A program made the position numbers and the translations under genes. From CAVTWS01 sp963732655 (GTDB taxonomy: Bacteria; Actinomycetota; Acidimicrobiia; Acidimicrobiales; SHLQ01): a stretch of 64,000 bases of DNA. Below, piece after piece: positions 1-9,281 of this stretch. The notes under the pieces are model-generated. The model did no database searches, was not told where the DNA came from, and was given only the letters and a program-made list of their open reading frames with translations. How positions within the stretch are numbered: the first letter of the stretch is position 1; every line of letters starts with the position of its first letter. The stretch is from the NCBI GenBank assembly GCA_963732655.1, contig CAVTAI010000001.1, positions 310,001 to 374,000 of the forward strand, in the 5' to 3' direction.

Positions 1-239
1 GAGTGCAGCGCCACGACCGCCATGCCCACCACCGCATCGTCGAAGGTCCCGACGATCAACGCGGCGTGTGCGGCGTCGACCAGGCCGGCGAGGCTCGATG
101 GGTTCGGCACCGGGGGGACACCGGACTCGGCCAGGAGCTCCGCTCCTCCCCTCGCCCCAGCGACCTCGGCCGCCGCTCGCTCCAGCAGAGCACTCACCGC
201 CGGCAGATCTTCGTGACGCGCCGGACGAGCCAGCTCCAT
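1..239 (-). CDS. GNAT-type acetyltransferase, N-terminal fragment
   Basis: The reading frame starts with ATG at 239 and runs off the left edge of the window, so only about 79 N-terminal residues are visible. The start, MELARPARHEDLPAVSALL, has the look of the first strand and helix of GNAT N-acetyltransferases (an acidic/arginine-rich opening followed by an 'A-S-LLERAAAE' helix), and the segment 'AALIVGTFDDAVVGMAVVAL' fits the beta2-beta3 region. The acetyl-CoA binding motif would lie outside the window, so substrate and activity cannot be told. The gene follows the small gene at 241-675 with 1 nt between them, suggesting one transcript. Family assignment is by general appearance only. Confidence 0.5.
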   Translation of the reverse strand, partial: MELARPARHEDLPAVSALLERAAAEVAGARGGAELLAESGVPPVPNPSSLAGLVDAAHAALIVGTFDDAVVGMAVVALH

Positions 240-240
240 C

Positions 241-675
241 TCAGAGGACCTGGAGCCGGGCGTCGATTCGTCGGAGGACGGTGACGCGACCCTTGCCCGC
301 CTCCTCCACCGCCCGTAGCCGGCGCAGGTCCGCCGCCTCGAGATGGGCGATCACTGCGGTCGCCTGAGCGACGGTCCACGAGTCGGCTCCGGCGAGCGGA
401 TCAGGACCGCCGAGGTTGTCCTCATCGACGAGGTCCGGGGCGGCGGAGCCGCCCGCCGACACCAGGAGATCGATCACTGACTCCACGATCTTGGCCACCT
501 CACCCTTGCCCTGCCGGAGAGCGAGCGTGCCCATCACCTTGGCCAGGTCGACCTGGCCCTTGCCGCGGCGGGCCAGCTGCGGAATGAGCTCCCGGGCGTC
601 GAGTGCCAAACCGATCGGCGCGTACACGAACAGATCGAGCAGGTTCTCCAACGCGTCCGGTTCTCGCTCCGGCAT
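241..675 (-). CDS. Small conserved-looking cytosolic protein, unknown function
   Basis: A 144-aa frame starting at ATG 675. The open frame extends further upstream to 783, but that stretch overlaps the neighbouring zinc-ribbon gene, so the MPEREPDALENLL start is preferred. The protein is helical and soluble-looking. Residues 10-60 (LLDLFVYAPIGLALDARELIPQLA onward) resemble the poorly characterised actinobacterial proteins encoded beside cell-division or Hsp20 genes, but I do not recognise a named family with certainty. It has no signal peptide, no membrane segment and no cysteine pairs. It sits 20 nt downstream of the acidic DUF4193-like gene and just upstream of the GNAT gene, so the three probably form one transcription unit. 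No function is proposed. Confidence 0.7.
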   Translation of the reverse strand: MPEREPDALENLLDLFVYAPIGLALDARELIPQLARRGKGQVDLAKVMGTLALRQGKGEVAKIVESVIDLLVSAGGSAAPDLVDEDNLGGPDPLAGADSWTVAQATAVIAHLEAADLRRLRAVEEAGKGRVTVLRRIDARLQVL

Positions 676-695
676 GGTGTCAGATCCGATCTGGC

Positions 696-1211
696 TCAGG
701 TGGCGATGGGCTGGCCACAGTGCGGGCATTCCCCCGACTTGGTCACCGACTGCTCGATGACGAGCAGGAAGCAGTTCGGGCACGGGAACTCGCCCTCCCG
801 CCGTTGCGGTAGATCGTCGTCGGCGACACGGCTCGCCGGCTCCTGCTCTTCGTCGTCGTCGACCGTGGTTTCGTCGTCTTCCGCGGCGATGCGATCCCGC
901 AGGATCTCCTCGAGGTCGGCCTCGACGTCGTCGGGGTCGATCTCCTCGTCATCGTCGTCCTCGTCGCTGGCGACTCGACGTTTGGGGCCTGGTTCGGGCT
1001 CCACATCGTCGTCGTCGGCGGCCTCGGCGGCGGCGAGATCTTCGAACGATTCCGTCTCGATGCCGTCGACCAGCTCGCCGTCGAGCTCGTCGCCCAAGGC
1101 ATCTTCGAGGTCTTCGACGTCAACATCGAGATCGACCTCATCATCGGGTTCGAACTCCTCGAACTCCTCCTCGGTTTCGTCCTCGATCATGTCGTCTTCG
1201 TCGTCAGCCAT
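696..1211 (-). CDS. Highly acidic protein with C-terminal zinc ribbon (DUF4193-like)
   Basis: This 171-aa protein has two parts. Residues 1 to about 125 are almost entirely Asp/Glu-rich and of low complexity, probably disordered. The C-terminus carries a CPNC motif followed 16 residues later by CPHC, a four-cysteine zinc ribbon. The order acidic tail then 'F-C-x2-CFL' is like actinobacterial DUF4193 proteins, which end in a 'FTCSSCFLV' zinc-binding segment; their role is not established. The low-complexity Asp/Glu codons produce long shadow frames on the other strand, which I do not annotate. The start is ATG at 1211. It is the first gene of a small minus-strand group and lies 144 nt after the ThyX-like gene. 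Confidence 0.75.
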   Translation of the reverse strand: MADDEDDMIEDETEEEFEEFEPDDEVDLDVDVEDLEDALGDELDGELVDGIETESFEDLAAAEAADDDDVEPEPGPKRRVASDEDDDDEEIDPDDVEADLEEILRDRIAAEDDETTVDDDEEQEPASRVADDDLPQRREGEFPCPNCFLLVIEQSVTKSGECPHCGQPIAT

Positions 1212-1354
1212 CAGCGCTCAAGGTCCGTTTGTGTGTCGGGGGCGGGTCGCGTGGCGCGCATCATACGGTCCGGTCGCCGTGGTCGCATCCGATTCACCGA
1301 CGCGTTTCGCTCGTGTGACCAACGTCGCACGCGGCGGACGCGGTATCGATGGCC

Positions 1355-2958
1355 TCAGAGCGTGCGGCGTTGGGTGCGTTCCTCGGCCTCCAGCCGACCG
1401 AGATCGGGGTCGGGCGTGTAGTCGACGAAGGACATCGCCTCGGCGATGGCCCGGTGGCCAGCTTTCTCGGCGATCGCCTGATGCATGAGCTGGCACACCT
1501 GCCGATAGGCGGGGTGACCCTGGGGTGTCGTCCGCAGCTCCAGCACGTGCATCGCCTCCCGGGCGTTCATGTGCATCGAGAACCGCACGTTGTAGGCCAG
1601 TGCGACGGCGTAGGACGCCTGTGACGGGAGGTGATCCGACAGCAGGTCGTACAGCGCGGCTGAACGTCCCATGGCATCGTCGAACGCCGCTCCGCCGCCG
1701 GCGGCCTCGACCAGCTCGGGCTTGACGTACCCGTGATGAGTGGTGAGGGCTTGCCACTCGATCGTCAACATGCGGTGCCGCTGGAGATCGCGGAAGGCGC
1801 CGTAGTCGGCGAGGACATCGAACCGGTAGAGCGGCCGCTCGAACGCCCGGCCGGGGCGGTGTCGCCGATTGGTGCGGTCACCGACGTACGTGCGGAGGAC
1901 CTGGAGTCGGTCCGCGGTCGACATCCGATCGACCGCGCCCTGGATCGCGCGCTCGGACTGGTCGCTGTACGAGTACAGGATCGAGGTGACGAGCTTGACC
2001 TCGGCGTCCGGATCGAACTCCACCAGGTCGACCGTGGCGACGGGGGCGGCGTCGGGGCCCTGGACCGGCAGGAGGTCATCGGCGAGGGTCTGCATGGCCT
2101 CGCGATTGACGGCGAGGTACCGGGAGGCGACGACGCCACGATCGTCGAGGTCGACGCGTTTGAGAAAGGACGGAATGACCTTGCGCAGCTCGGTGAGGAT
2201 GAGGTCGGCGTAGCTGCGAGCTTCCGGGAGGGGGTGCGAGCGCATTCGCAGGAGCAGCTGTTCGTACCCTTGCCCGGTGCCGTAGATGCCGACGTTGGAC
2301 AGGGACGCGGCGGGGAGGATGCCGCGCACGGCGTCGAGCGCCGGGCGCGGATCGCCTGGTGGTACGCCAGATCGGAGTCGTCAGGGCCTTTGGCCACGTT
2401 CGAGCGCAGGAAGTCGATGACCCGCGGCAAGAGCTCGGCGTAGGTGTCGAACAGCCGGTCCATGTCGGCGACGTAGCGGGTACCGAGCATCGACGACAAG
2501 ATCTCGGGATCACGGTGATAGCGGTACCGGCCGCCGAGACGTCTGTCGTACTCGATGTACCGGGTCGATTGCTCGAGGTAGGACATCAGCCGGCCCCACT
2601 CGAGGATCTTGGTCAGCACGTTCGAGGCCTGCTCGCACGCCAGGTGGACTCCGCCGAGCTGCGCCACGCTGTCGTCGCCGTACTGGAAGAAGACCCGGTC
2701 GTAGAGCTCTTCGGCTCGACGTAACCCCATCGTGGCGTCGATCGACTCGTCACCGGAGATGTCGAGGTCGCCGACGAATTCGTCGAGGAACAGGCGGCGC
2801 AGGCTCTTGGGAGAGCGCGAATAACGGGCGAACAGCGCACCTTTGACGACCTCGGGGAGGTTGACGAGGGCGAAGACGGGCTGGTCGAGGTTGGTGAAGT
2901 AGCGGCGAAGGATGTCCGCTTCGGGGGCGGAGAAGTCCTCGGCCACGTACGGAGTCAC
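1355..2958 (-). CDS. ThyX-like flavin-dependent thymidylate synthase family protein, frame broken near 2341
   Basis: Two frames together give one protein of about 534 aa. The first part starts with GTG at 2958 (VTPYVAEDFSAP) and runs to '...LAYHQAIRAR'. The reading then continues in a different frame as 'ALDAVRGILPAASLSNVG...'. One base missing (or two extra) in the C/G run at 2339-2343 restores continuity. The long two-part form is that of the ThyX-like proteins found in several bacterial phyla. Visible pieces include an 'EQSTRYIEYD' segment in the first half and 'QRHRML' in the second; the compact RHRxxSxNExSxRY signature of classical ThyX is not present in one piece, so catalytic thymidylate synthesis is not certain. 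The length and frame are otherwise intact, so a sequencing indel is more likely than gene death. Confidence 0.75.
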
Positions 2959-2998
2959 GGTGCGTGAGCCTACGCCCTGGCCTTCGACGCGCCGCGGA

Positions 2999-4180
2999 TC
3001 AGCGCGTTGCGTCGTCCGCGGCCCGGATGGCGGTCAAAGCGTCGGGCTGCGACCACAGATCCACGATGGTGAGAGCCATCGCCTTGGCTCCGTCGAGGAC
3101 GGCCGAATCACCGAGCGGGCCGATGGCCGACCGCTCGAACTCGATGGTGTGGATGGCGGTGCCGGCCGGCGCCGCCTTGACCATCGGGTGGATGGAGGGC
3201 ACCACCTGGGACACGTTGCCCATGTCGGTCGAGCCGGAAACCGCGGCGCCGGCGGAGGGTACGGTCACGGACCGGCCGAGCGTCTCGGCATTGCGGCGGT
3301 AGAGGTCGAGCAGCGGTGCGCTGTCGGCGATGTGGGCATAGGGCGTGGGTGACCACTCGATCTCGAGGGTGCAACCAGCGGCCTGGGCCCCGGCTTCCAG
3401 GCAGGCGACGACCCGAGCCTTGAGCGGCTGCAGCGACGCCAGGGTTGGCGACCGGACGTACCATTCGGCGACCGCCCGGCGCGGCACCACGTTGGGCTTC
3501 TCGCCGGCCTCACTGAAGATGCCGTGGATGCGTTCGGACGGCAGGATGTGCTGGCGGAGCGCGGCGACGTTCATGTAGCCGAGCACGGCGGCATCGAGCG
3601 CGTTGCGCCCGAGGTGGGGCGCCGCCGCCGCGTGGGCGGCCTCCCCGGAGTAGGTGGCGGTCAGCGGCGCGATGGCGATCGAGTCCATGATCGTGAGGTC
3701 GTGGTCCGCCGGGTGGATCATCATGGCGGCGTCGACGCCTTCGAACGCTCCCGCTTCGAGCATCAGCACCTTGCCGCCGCCTCCCTCCTCGGCCGGTGTG
3801 CCGTAGACGACGACCCGGCCGCCGAGCTCCTCGGCCAGCGCGGCGGCCGCCATGCCGGCGCCGAGCCCGGCCGCAGCGATGATGTTGTGTCCGCATCCGT
3901 GGCCGATGCCGGGCAGGGCGTCGTACTCGCAGCAGATCGCGATCAACGGCCCCGTCGTTCCGGCGGTGGCGACGAACGCGGTGTCGAGTCCGAAGGCTCG
4001 GCGAGTGACGTCGAGCCCGTTTCGCTCCAACTCCTCGGTGAGCAGGTCGTGGGCGAAGTGCTCCTCGAAGGCCAGCTCGGGTCGGGCGTGGATCTGGTGG
4101 GAAACCTCGACGAGACGATCGGCCCGCCGGTCGATCTCATCGAGAATTCGGATCTTGGCGGAGTCGAACGAGCCGGTCAC
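2999..4180 (-). CDS. M20-family amidohydrolase / peptidase
   Basis: A 393-aa zinc-dependent amidohydrolase of the M20D type (relatives hydrolyse aminobenzoyl-glutamate, N-acyl amino acids or hippurate). Visible hallmarks are the N-terminal 'HQIHARPELAFEE', 'EYDALPGIGHGCGHN' with the metal-binding His/Cys segment, and 'GTPAEEGGGGK' with the catalytic and metal-ligand glutamates. The M20 dimerisation domain lies in the middle (about residues 180-290), followed by 'STDMGNVSQVVP', another M20D-typical block. The length matches the family. It starts with GTG at 4180. There is no signal peptide, so it is cytoplasmic. It lies 40 nt downstream of the ThyX-like gene start on the same strand direction and upstream neighbours do not reveal the substrate. 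Confidence 0.88.
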   Translation of the reverse strand: MTGSFDSAKIRILDEIDRRADRLVEVSHQIHARPELAFEEHFAHDLLTEELERNGLDVTRRAFGLDTAFVATAGTTGPLIAICCEYDALPGIGHGCGHNIIAAAGLGAGMAAAALAEELGGRVVVYGTPAEEGGGGKVLMLEAGAFEGVDAAMMIHPADHDLTIMDSIAIAPLTATYSGEAAHAAAAPHLGRNALDAAVLGYMNVAALRQHILPSERIHGIFSEAGEKPNVVPRRAVAEWYVRSPTLASLQPLKARVVACLEAGAQAAGCTLEIEWSPTPYAHIADSAPLLDLYRRNAETLGRSVTVPSAGAAVSGSTDMGNVSQVVPSIHPMVKAAPAGTAIHTIEFERSAIGPLGDSAVLDGAKAMALTIVDLWSQPDALTAIRAADDATR

Positions 4181-4249
4181 GACTCCGAGGCTACTGGTCG
4201 GCCCGGGCCCGATCGCCGTGATGGACGGGCGGGCTTCGAAAACGAAGGG

Positions 4250-4861
4250 TCAGACCACGACGGTCAACGCCGCTGGTTCCACTTCGAACGTCACTGCTCT
4301 CACCCGGCCGACGCACTCCCCGTCGAGCCACAGATCGCCGGGCCGGCCGAGCTGTATCTCTCCAGCGGCTCGCCGGGCGATGGAGATGCGAGGGTGCGGG
4401 ACATGGGTGCCTGACGGGAGGCGGTTGCGGGCGCCGCGTCGATCGCCCCACGGAATCCGGGCGTCGATCACGTCGGCCACGCCATCGCCCGGGTGCGCCC
4501 GGGGCGCCGCGTTCCAGGACCCATGGTGGGCGGCATTCATGACGGCGACGACCTGGCCTCGCCACCAACGGCGACGGAGCACGGCGTGGGCCACGCACCA
4601 GTAGGTCGCACCGTCCGCCTCGATCCGCACCACATCGACCAGGAGACGAGCGCCGTCGGGGGAACGGATCCGCCGTTCGTCGCCCGACGCACCGAGCGTG
4701 CGGGCGAGGTCGCCGCCGGTCACCCCAATGGCGGAGGGCACCGCCCCGGCCCGCCGCGCCGCTTCGACATGGCGCCGCAGTGCGGCATCGGAGCCGGCTA
4801 GGGGCGCGCCGGCGGGCAGCCCGCCCAGGCTGCCCCAGTCGGATCCTCGACGAATCGGCAT
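4250..4861 (-). CDS. Truncated lipid-kinase-like protein (DAGK/YegS C-terminal domain only)
   Basis: This 203-aa protein matches the second half of diacylglycerol/YegS-type lipid kinases. The segment 'IGVTGGDLARTLGA' corresponds to the 'GTGNDLARTLG' region, 'GSWNAAPRAHPGDGVADV' to the 'APRA-x-DDG-x-DV' strand, and 'DLWLDGEC...PAALTV' to the terminal 'DGE...PGAL' block. The N-terminal nucleotide-binding lobe with the GGDGT motif is absent: the frame opens with ATG at 4861, only 18 nt from the end of helY, leaving no room for it. It is therefore either a non-catalytic relative or a kinase that has lost its ATP-binding half. Length is about 200 aa against about 300 for active kinases. The family match is visual, not searched. 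Confidence 0.6.
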   Translation of the reverse strand: MPIRRGSDWGSLGGLPAGAPLAGSDAALRRHVEAARRAGAVPSAIGVTGGDLARTLGASGDERRIRSPDGARLLVDVVRIEADGATYWCVAHAVLRRRWWRGQVVAVMNAAHHGSWNAAPRAHPGDGVADVIDARIPWGDRRGARNRLPSGTHVPHPRISIARRAAGEIQLGRPGDLWLDGECVGRVRAVTFEVEPAALTVVV

Positions 4862-4878
4862 GGCGCGTCGAACTCCGA

Positions 4879-7542
4879 TCAGGCCGGCTCGGCCGCCGAG
4901 ACACGACCGCTCGACGCCACGACGCCACGGTCGAGCGAGTCCAACGCCGCCCGGGCCGTCCGCCGAGTTTCCGGCGACGGTGCCACCTTGACGATCTGGC
5001 TGAGGAGGTCGTTGACCTGCTTGACGATGCGGACGAAATCACCTGCGGAGACATCCTCGTCGACGTCGAACACGTCGTCGAGGCCCACTCCGAGCGCCCA
5101 GGCATGGGCGTGGCCGACGAAGGTCGGGTCCGGGATGCGAGTCTCGGGAAGCGCCCGCTGCTGCTCGGCCCGCTCGAGTTCGTGGCCCATCGAGACGAGC
5201 TCGTTCGCCCGATCACGGACCCGCCGACTCGGGTACCACGGAGCGTCCGGCGGGGTGGGGCTGCGGTGCTCGTAGACGAACATGCTGACGAGGGCAGCGA
5301 GCTCAGCGGGGTCCAGATCGTCGAGAAGCCCACGATGGAGGGCCTCGGCGACGAGCAGATCGGATTCGTGGAACACACGGCGGAGCACCTCACCGCGATC
5401 GGTGAGGGCCCAGCCCCGCACGTACCCCCAGGCCCCCAGCAGGTCCAACACCGTGTCGAAGCGATGGACGAGCGACTCCCCGCGGTGCCCGAGTCGGCGC
5501 TCGATGCGAGCGACGGCCGCCTCGGCCGTTTCGAGCCGGGTCAGCGGGTCGAGGTCGGCAGCGCGTTCACCACGATCGCGTGCAGGGCGGAGTTGGTCAG
5601 CGGCCCTGGTGGTGGGCGACGACTTCAACCGGGCCCGAACCAGTCGGTGCGCCACGTCGTTCAGGAAGTACGCGCTGTTGGGAGCAAACGGTTCAGGCAA
5701 CTCGAGGTGACCGCGGACCAGCGGGACGTGAACGAGGTCCTCGACGGACAGCGCCAGCCGGTCGCCGCTGCTGTCGACGAGGCGGAGCTGGGTGGCGTTG
5801 TTCCGACGATGGGAGATGCCGAGCACCACGTAACGAACGTGCGCCATCGTGATCACATCTCCGGGCCGCAGCCGGTCGACGGCGTCGCCGACCTCTGCGG
5901 CGTCGCGTTCACCGAAGTGCGCTTCCTGGGCGCGCTCCGCCTCCATCTGGGGCCGACGCTCCCCCACCGCCTCCCGGGCCCGGGCCAGCTCGGCGCGGGC
6001 CCGTTCGAGCCGGACGTGGGTCGCGCTCACCGAACGATCGAGCTGGAACTGGGCGAAGGATCGACCCAGGAGGTCCTCCGCCGCCGCCCGATCCCGTCCC
6101 GAGATGAGGTTGGCGGCCATGTTGTACGTCGGCCGGAACGCCGAGCGCAGCTCGAACTGATGGCTCCCCACCAGCGAGGAGATCTGACCGAAGGAGACGA
6201 ACGGGCTCCACAACACCACCGCTGTCCCACGATCGTCGATGCCACGGCGCCCGGCCCGACCAGTGAGCTGCGTGTACTGGCCCGGCGTGAGGAACTCGTG
6301 GCGTTCGCCGGTGAACTTCGTCAGCCGCTCGATGACGACGCTCCGTGCCGGCATATTGATGCCGAGGGCCAGGGTTTCGGTGGCGAACACCACCTTGACC
6401 AGTCCGGCGGAGAAAGCCCTCTCGACTGCCTCCTTGAACGGCGGGACGAGGCCGGCGTGGTGGGACGCGATACCCGCCTCGAGGATGTCGATCCAGCTGT
6501 CGAAGCCGAGTACGGCGAGGTCGCTCGGCGGCAGCTCCGAAGTCACCACCTCAGCGATGCGACGGATCTCGGCCTGCTCGGCCGGTTCGGTGAGGCGCAC
6601 ACCAGCCCGAAAGCAGGCGCGAGCGGCTTCGTCGCAGCCAGAGCGGCTGAAGATGAACACGATCGCCGGCAGGAGCTCTCGCCGTTCGAGCTCGTCAAGC
6701 ACCATCAAGCGACGGGGGGTCGCCCACAGCTGGCGGGGGCGCCCGCGAACATCGCGGGCCTCGCGGCCCTTCCCATCGCGGGCCTCGCGGCCCTTCCCGC
6801 TGCGGCGTCCGTACCGGCTTCGAGGGTCGGGTGCGTTGCGGTCGGGGTCGAAGCGATGGCCCTCTCGATTGGGCCGGCCGTCGACCAGGATCGGCAGCAG
6901 GTGCAGGCGATCCGAGCTGCGGTCCCCGACCATGAACAGGTTCTCGAGCTCGACCGGACGCCGGGTCTCGGTGATCCGCTCGGTCGGCCCGTGGACCTCA
7001 CCGATCCACGCCGCCAGCTCGTCGCTGTTCGACACGGTCGCCGATAGGCACACGAGTTGGACCTCGGGGCCGACGTTGAGGATCACCTCCTCCCAGACCG
7101 GACCTCGATATCGGTCCTCGAGGTAGTGGACCTCGTCGAGCACCACATACCGCAACCCCTGCAGCGTCGGGCTCTGCGCGTAGAGCATGTTGCGCAGGAC
7201 CTCGGTCGTCATCACCACGATCGGAGCCTCACCGTTGATGCTGTGGTCGCCGGTGAGGAGCCCGACCCGATCGGCGCCGAGCGACGCCGTCAGATCTCGA
7301 TACTTCTGGTTCGAGAGGGCCTTGATCGGCGCCGTGTAGAACAGCTTCGACCCGCTCGCCAGGGCGAGGCGGACTGCGTGTTCGGCCACGACCGTCTTGC
7401 CCGAACCCGTCGGCGCCGCCACCAGCACCGACGATCCGTCGTCCAGCGCCGCCATGGCGTCGAGTTGGAAACGGTCGAGCTGGAACTCGTGGGTCAGGAA
7501 CGGCGCCGGCGCCCCGCCCGAGGGTGGGGGCGACTGCTTCAC
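4879..7542 (-). CDS. helY: HelY, Ski2-like DEAD/DEAH-box RNA helicase
   Basis: An 887-aa superfamily 2 helicase of the Ski2/Mtr4 group, as in mycobacterial HelY, thought to act on RNA. Motif I (PTGSGKT) is at residues 44-50, 'TAPIKALSNQK' (Ia) at 70-80, motif II as DEVH at 136-139, 'LSATVSN' (III) follows, and the second RecA domain carries 'TETLALGINMPARSVV' and 'QLTGRAGRRGID'. The C-terminal third is helical, as expected for DSHCT-type ends. A linker of repeated GKGREARD lies between the RecA domains. It begins with GTG at 7542, overlapping the tatC stop by 4 nt (GTGA), so it is translationally coupled. The order tatA-tatC-helY is also found in mycobacteria. Confidence 0.93.
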   Translation of the reverse strand: MKQSPPPSGGAPAPFLTHEFQLDRFQLDAMAALDDGSSVLVAAPTGSGKTVVAEHAVRLALASGSKLFYTAPIKALSNQKYRDLTASLGADRVGLLTGDHSINGEAPIVVMTTEVLRNMLYAQSPTLQGLRYVVLDEVHYLEDRYRGPVWEEVILNVGPEVQLVCLSATVSNSDELAAWIGEVHGPTERITETRRPVELENLFMVGDRSSDRLHLLPILVDGRPNREGHRFDPDRNAPDPRSRYGRRSGKGREARDGKGREARDVRGRPRQLWATPRRLMVLDELERRELLPAIVFIFSRSGCDEAARACFRAGVRLTEPAEQAEIRRIAEVVTSELPPSDLAVLGFDSWIDILEAGIASHHAGLVPPFKEAVERAFSAGLVKVVFATETLALGINMPARSVVIERLTKFTGERHEFLTPGQYTQLTGRAGRRGIDDRGTAVVLWSPFVSFGQISSLVGSHQFELRSAFRPTYNMAANLISGRDRAAAEDLLGRSFAQFQLDRSVSATHVRLERARAELARAREAVGERRPQMEAERAQEAHFGERDAAEVGDAVDRLRPGDVITMAHVRYVVLGISHRRNNATQLRLVDSSGDRLALSVEDLVHVPLVRGHLELPEPFAPNSAYFLNDVAHRLVRARLKSSPTTRAADQLRPARDRGERAADLDPLTRLETAEAAVARIERRLGHRGESLVHRFDTVLDLLGAWGYVRGWALTDRGEVLRRVFHESDLLVAEALHRGLLDDLDPAELAALVSMFVYEHRSPTPPDAPWYPSRRVRDRANELVSMGHELERAEQQRALPETRIPDPTFVGHAHAWALGVGLDDVFDVDEDVSAGDFVRIVKQVNDLLSQIVKVAPSPETRRTARAALDSLDRGVVASSGRVSAAEPA
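6751..6798. repeat. 24-bp tandem repeat inside helY
   Basis: Two exact head-to-tail copies of a 24-bp unit (6751-6774 and 6775-6798) encode the repeated octapeptide GREARDGK in the charged linker between the two RecA-like domains of HelY. The frame is preserved because the unit is a multiple of three. It looks like a recent in-frame duplication in a disordered loop. Confidence 0.9.
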
Positions 7543-8354
7543 GCGTCAGCCGTCTCGCGTCGGCGCTCGAACATCCGGCCGACCAGGACCGAGACCTCGT
7601 AGAGCACACACAACGGGATGGAGATAGCGAACAACGTGAACGGATCACCGCTCGGGGTGAGCACCGCGCCGAGCGCAACGATGCCCACGATGGCGTAGGA
7701 ACGGCCCGCGCGCAGGGTGCGGCTCTTGACGATCCCGAGGACCTGGAGGAACACGAGGATCAGGGGCAGCTCGAATCCCAGACCGAAGCCCACCACCATC
7801 TTGACGACGAACGACAGGTACGGGCCGGGTGAGTAGACCGTCACGAGGTCCGGTCCGCCGATGGTGTTCAACCAATCGAGTGCCTGGGGCAGCGTCCAGA
7901 ACGCGAGCCCCCCTCCGAGCAGGAACAATCCCACCCCGGACACGATGAACGGTACTGCGTACCGCTTCTCGTGCGAGTACAGGCCCGGGGCGATGAAGCG
8001 CCACACCTGCCAGAGGACGACCGGCAACGCGAGCGTGAGACCTCCGTAGCCGGCGACGGTGAGGTGGATCGACAGCCCCTCGGTGGGGTTCGTCTGGATC
8101 AAGGCGCAGGATCCGTCCTGTCCGGAGAGCAGTTCCGACGCCGCTCGCGCCTCGTCGCTCAGCGAGTTGCAGTACGGGGTGACCATGAAGTCGAAGATGT
8201 GGTCGTAGAGCAGCCAGCACACGACGGCCCCGACCAGAACCACTGCCGCGCTCACGATGAGTCGTCGACGAAGTTCCGTCAGGTGCTCGACCAACGTCAT
8301 GCGGCCGTGCTCAAGGTTCTCGGGTGCGATCACGGAGGCCTCGAGCACTCTCAC
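7539..8354 (-). CDS. tatC: Twin-arginine translocase subunit TatC
   Basis: A 271-aa polytopic membrane protein, the core receptor of the Sec-independent Tat pathway that exports folded proteins with twin-arginine signals. Family features: 'MTLVEHLTELRRRL' near the N-terminus (the conserved cytoplasmic helix), a periplasmic loop with cysteines, 'VWRFIAPGLYSHEK' (the FxxPGLxxxE block), and six hydrophobic segments. It starts with GTG at 8354, overlapping the stop of tatA/B by 4 nt (GTGA), and its own stop overlaps the helY start in the same way. An alternative internal start is the ATG before TLVEHL (18 codons later). tatA, tatC and helY form one operon. Confidence 0.95.
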   Translation of the reverse strand: MRVLEASVIAPENLEHGRMTLVEHLTELRRRLIVSAAVVLVGAVVCWLLYDHIFDFMVTPYCNSLSDEARAASELLSGQDGSCALIQTNPTEGLSIHLTVAGYGGLTLALPVVLWQVWRFIAPGLYSHEKRYAVPFIVSGVGLFLLGGGLAFWTLPQALDWLNTIGGPDLVTVYSPGPYLSFVVKMVVGFGLGFELPLILVFLQVLGIVKSRTLRAGRSYAIVGIVALGAVLTPSGDPFTLFAISIPLCVLYEVSVLVGRMFERRRETADA

Positions 8355-8722
8355 TCGCCCGATGGTGGATCGGGTGTCTCGCCGTCGTCCAGACCCGGAT
8401 CGGGGGTGTCACCATCGTCCGTACCGCCCGTTTGGCGGGGGCGACCTGCACCTGGCGTCAGAGGGCTCGTCGTGGACACGGCGGCGGCCGGGCTCGACGA
8501 GTCGGTCGCGACGCGCCCGGCCTCGCGTGCTCGGGTCTCGATGGCGTCGTCGTTGAAGTCGGTCGCCGCCTTGAGCTCGGTCTGGAAGCTGTTCGAGAGC
8601 CGCTTCACCTCGCCCACGGCCCGTCCGACCTGGCGCATGGCCTCGGGAAGTTTGGTCGGCCCCAGCACCATGAGGGCCACCAGGAGGACGAGGAGGATCT
8701 CTCCACCACCGATGTTGCCCAT
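8351..8722 (-). CDS. tatA: Sec-independent translocase TatA/TatB family protein
   Basis: A 123-aa protein with one N-terminal membrane helix (ILLVLLVALMVLG), the 'LGPTKLPEAMRQVG' hinge typical of TatA/TatB, an amphipathic helix to about residue 60, and a long Pro/Gly/Asp/Thr-rich disordered tail. It forms the pore or works with TatC in Tat export. The short sequence does not separate TatA from TatB firmly; the single gene next to tatC may serve both roles. ATG start at 8722; the gene is first in the tatA-tatC-helY operon. Confidence 0.88.
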   Translation of the reverse strand: MGNIGGGEILLVLLVALMVLGPTKLPEAMRQVGRAVGEVKRLSNSFQTELKAATDFNDDAIETRAREAGRVATDSSSPAAAVSTTSPLTPGAGRPRQTGGTDDGDTPDPGLDDGETPDPPSGE

Positions 8723-8770
8723 GGCCAGCAGTGTAGCGGCGGCCCCGTTCGGGGCTCGGGCAGCGCGACC

Positions 8771-9100
8771 TCAGTGGCGCAGCTGTTCCAACGCCTCGCT
8801 CAACATCAGGTCGTTGTGCAGCAGCCGGTGGAAGTCGAGCAGGTCGTCATGGGAGATCGGATCGCCGTCGGGGCGTTCGCTGAGCTCGGCCGGCAGGGTC
8901 CAGGTGTCGAGGTGGACTCCCGAGGCGACCAGCAGGTCGATCGTGCGGGGTTCGGCCGGTTTGATCACCGTCATCTGGCACGCCGGACACCGGAAGGCGT
9001 ACTCACCACGGTTGTCGTCGAGGCACACCCGGACACGGACGTCGCGGGTCGTCAGCTCGACGTCGCCACAGGTCTGACAGCTCGCTCGAATCGTCGCCAT
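8771..9100 (-). CDS. Small zinc-ribbon protein, unknown function
   Basis: A 109-aa protein. The open frame reaches 9217, but the preceding 39 residues do not look protein-like, and the ATG at 9100 opens directly onto 'MATIRASCQTCGDVEL'. Two CxxC pairs (CQTC near residue 8 and CPAC near residue 40) make a zinc ribbon; the rest is helical, with a leucine-rich C-terminus (DDLLDFHRLLHNDLM). It lies upstream of the tatA operon with 48 nt between them, so co-transcription is possible. Similar small zinc ribbons occur in actinobacteria without assigned function. The 180 nt between this gene and the divergent GDPD gene is comparatively A+T-rich and should hold both promoters. Confidence 0.75.
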   Translation of the reverse strand: MATIRASCQTCGDVELTTRDVRVRVCLDDNRGEYAFRCPACQMTVIKPAEPRTIDLLVASGVHLDTWTLPAELSERPDGDPISHDDLLDFHRLLHNDLMLSEALEQLRH

Positions 9101-9281
9101 GATGTCTTGGCCCCGGTCCCTTTCGAAGGTGCGGTACCCGAAAGTCTTCGGACAGCTGAACGAACAACTAGAGGGGCCTTCTGACCTGTTTTTTCGACAA
9201 CCCATTGGTTTTTCCATGCCATCTGGACCTCGTCACGCCGGATCAGCCCATCGACGTGCCGGCTCTGCGACGATGAACCTG

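Noticed and set aside
4780..7047. Large plus-strand open frame (755 codons) opposite helY
   Set aside because: It runs antisense to helY, which has all helicase motifs; the shadow lacks any domain.
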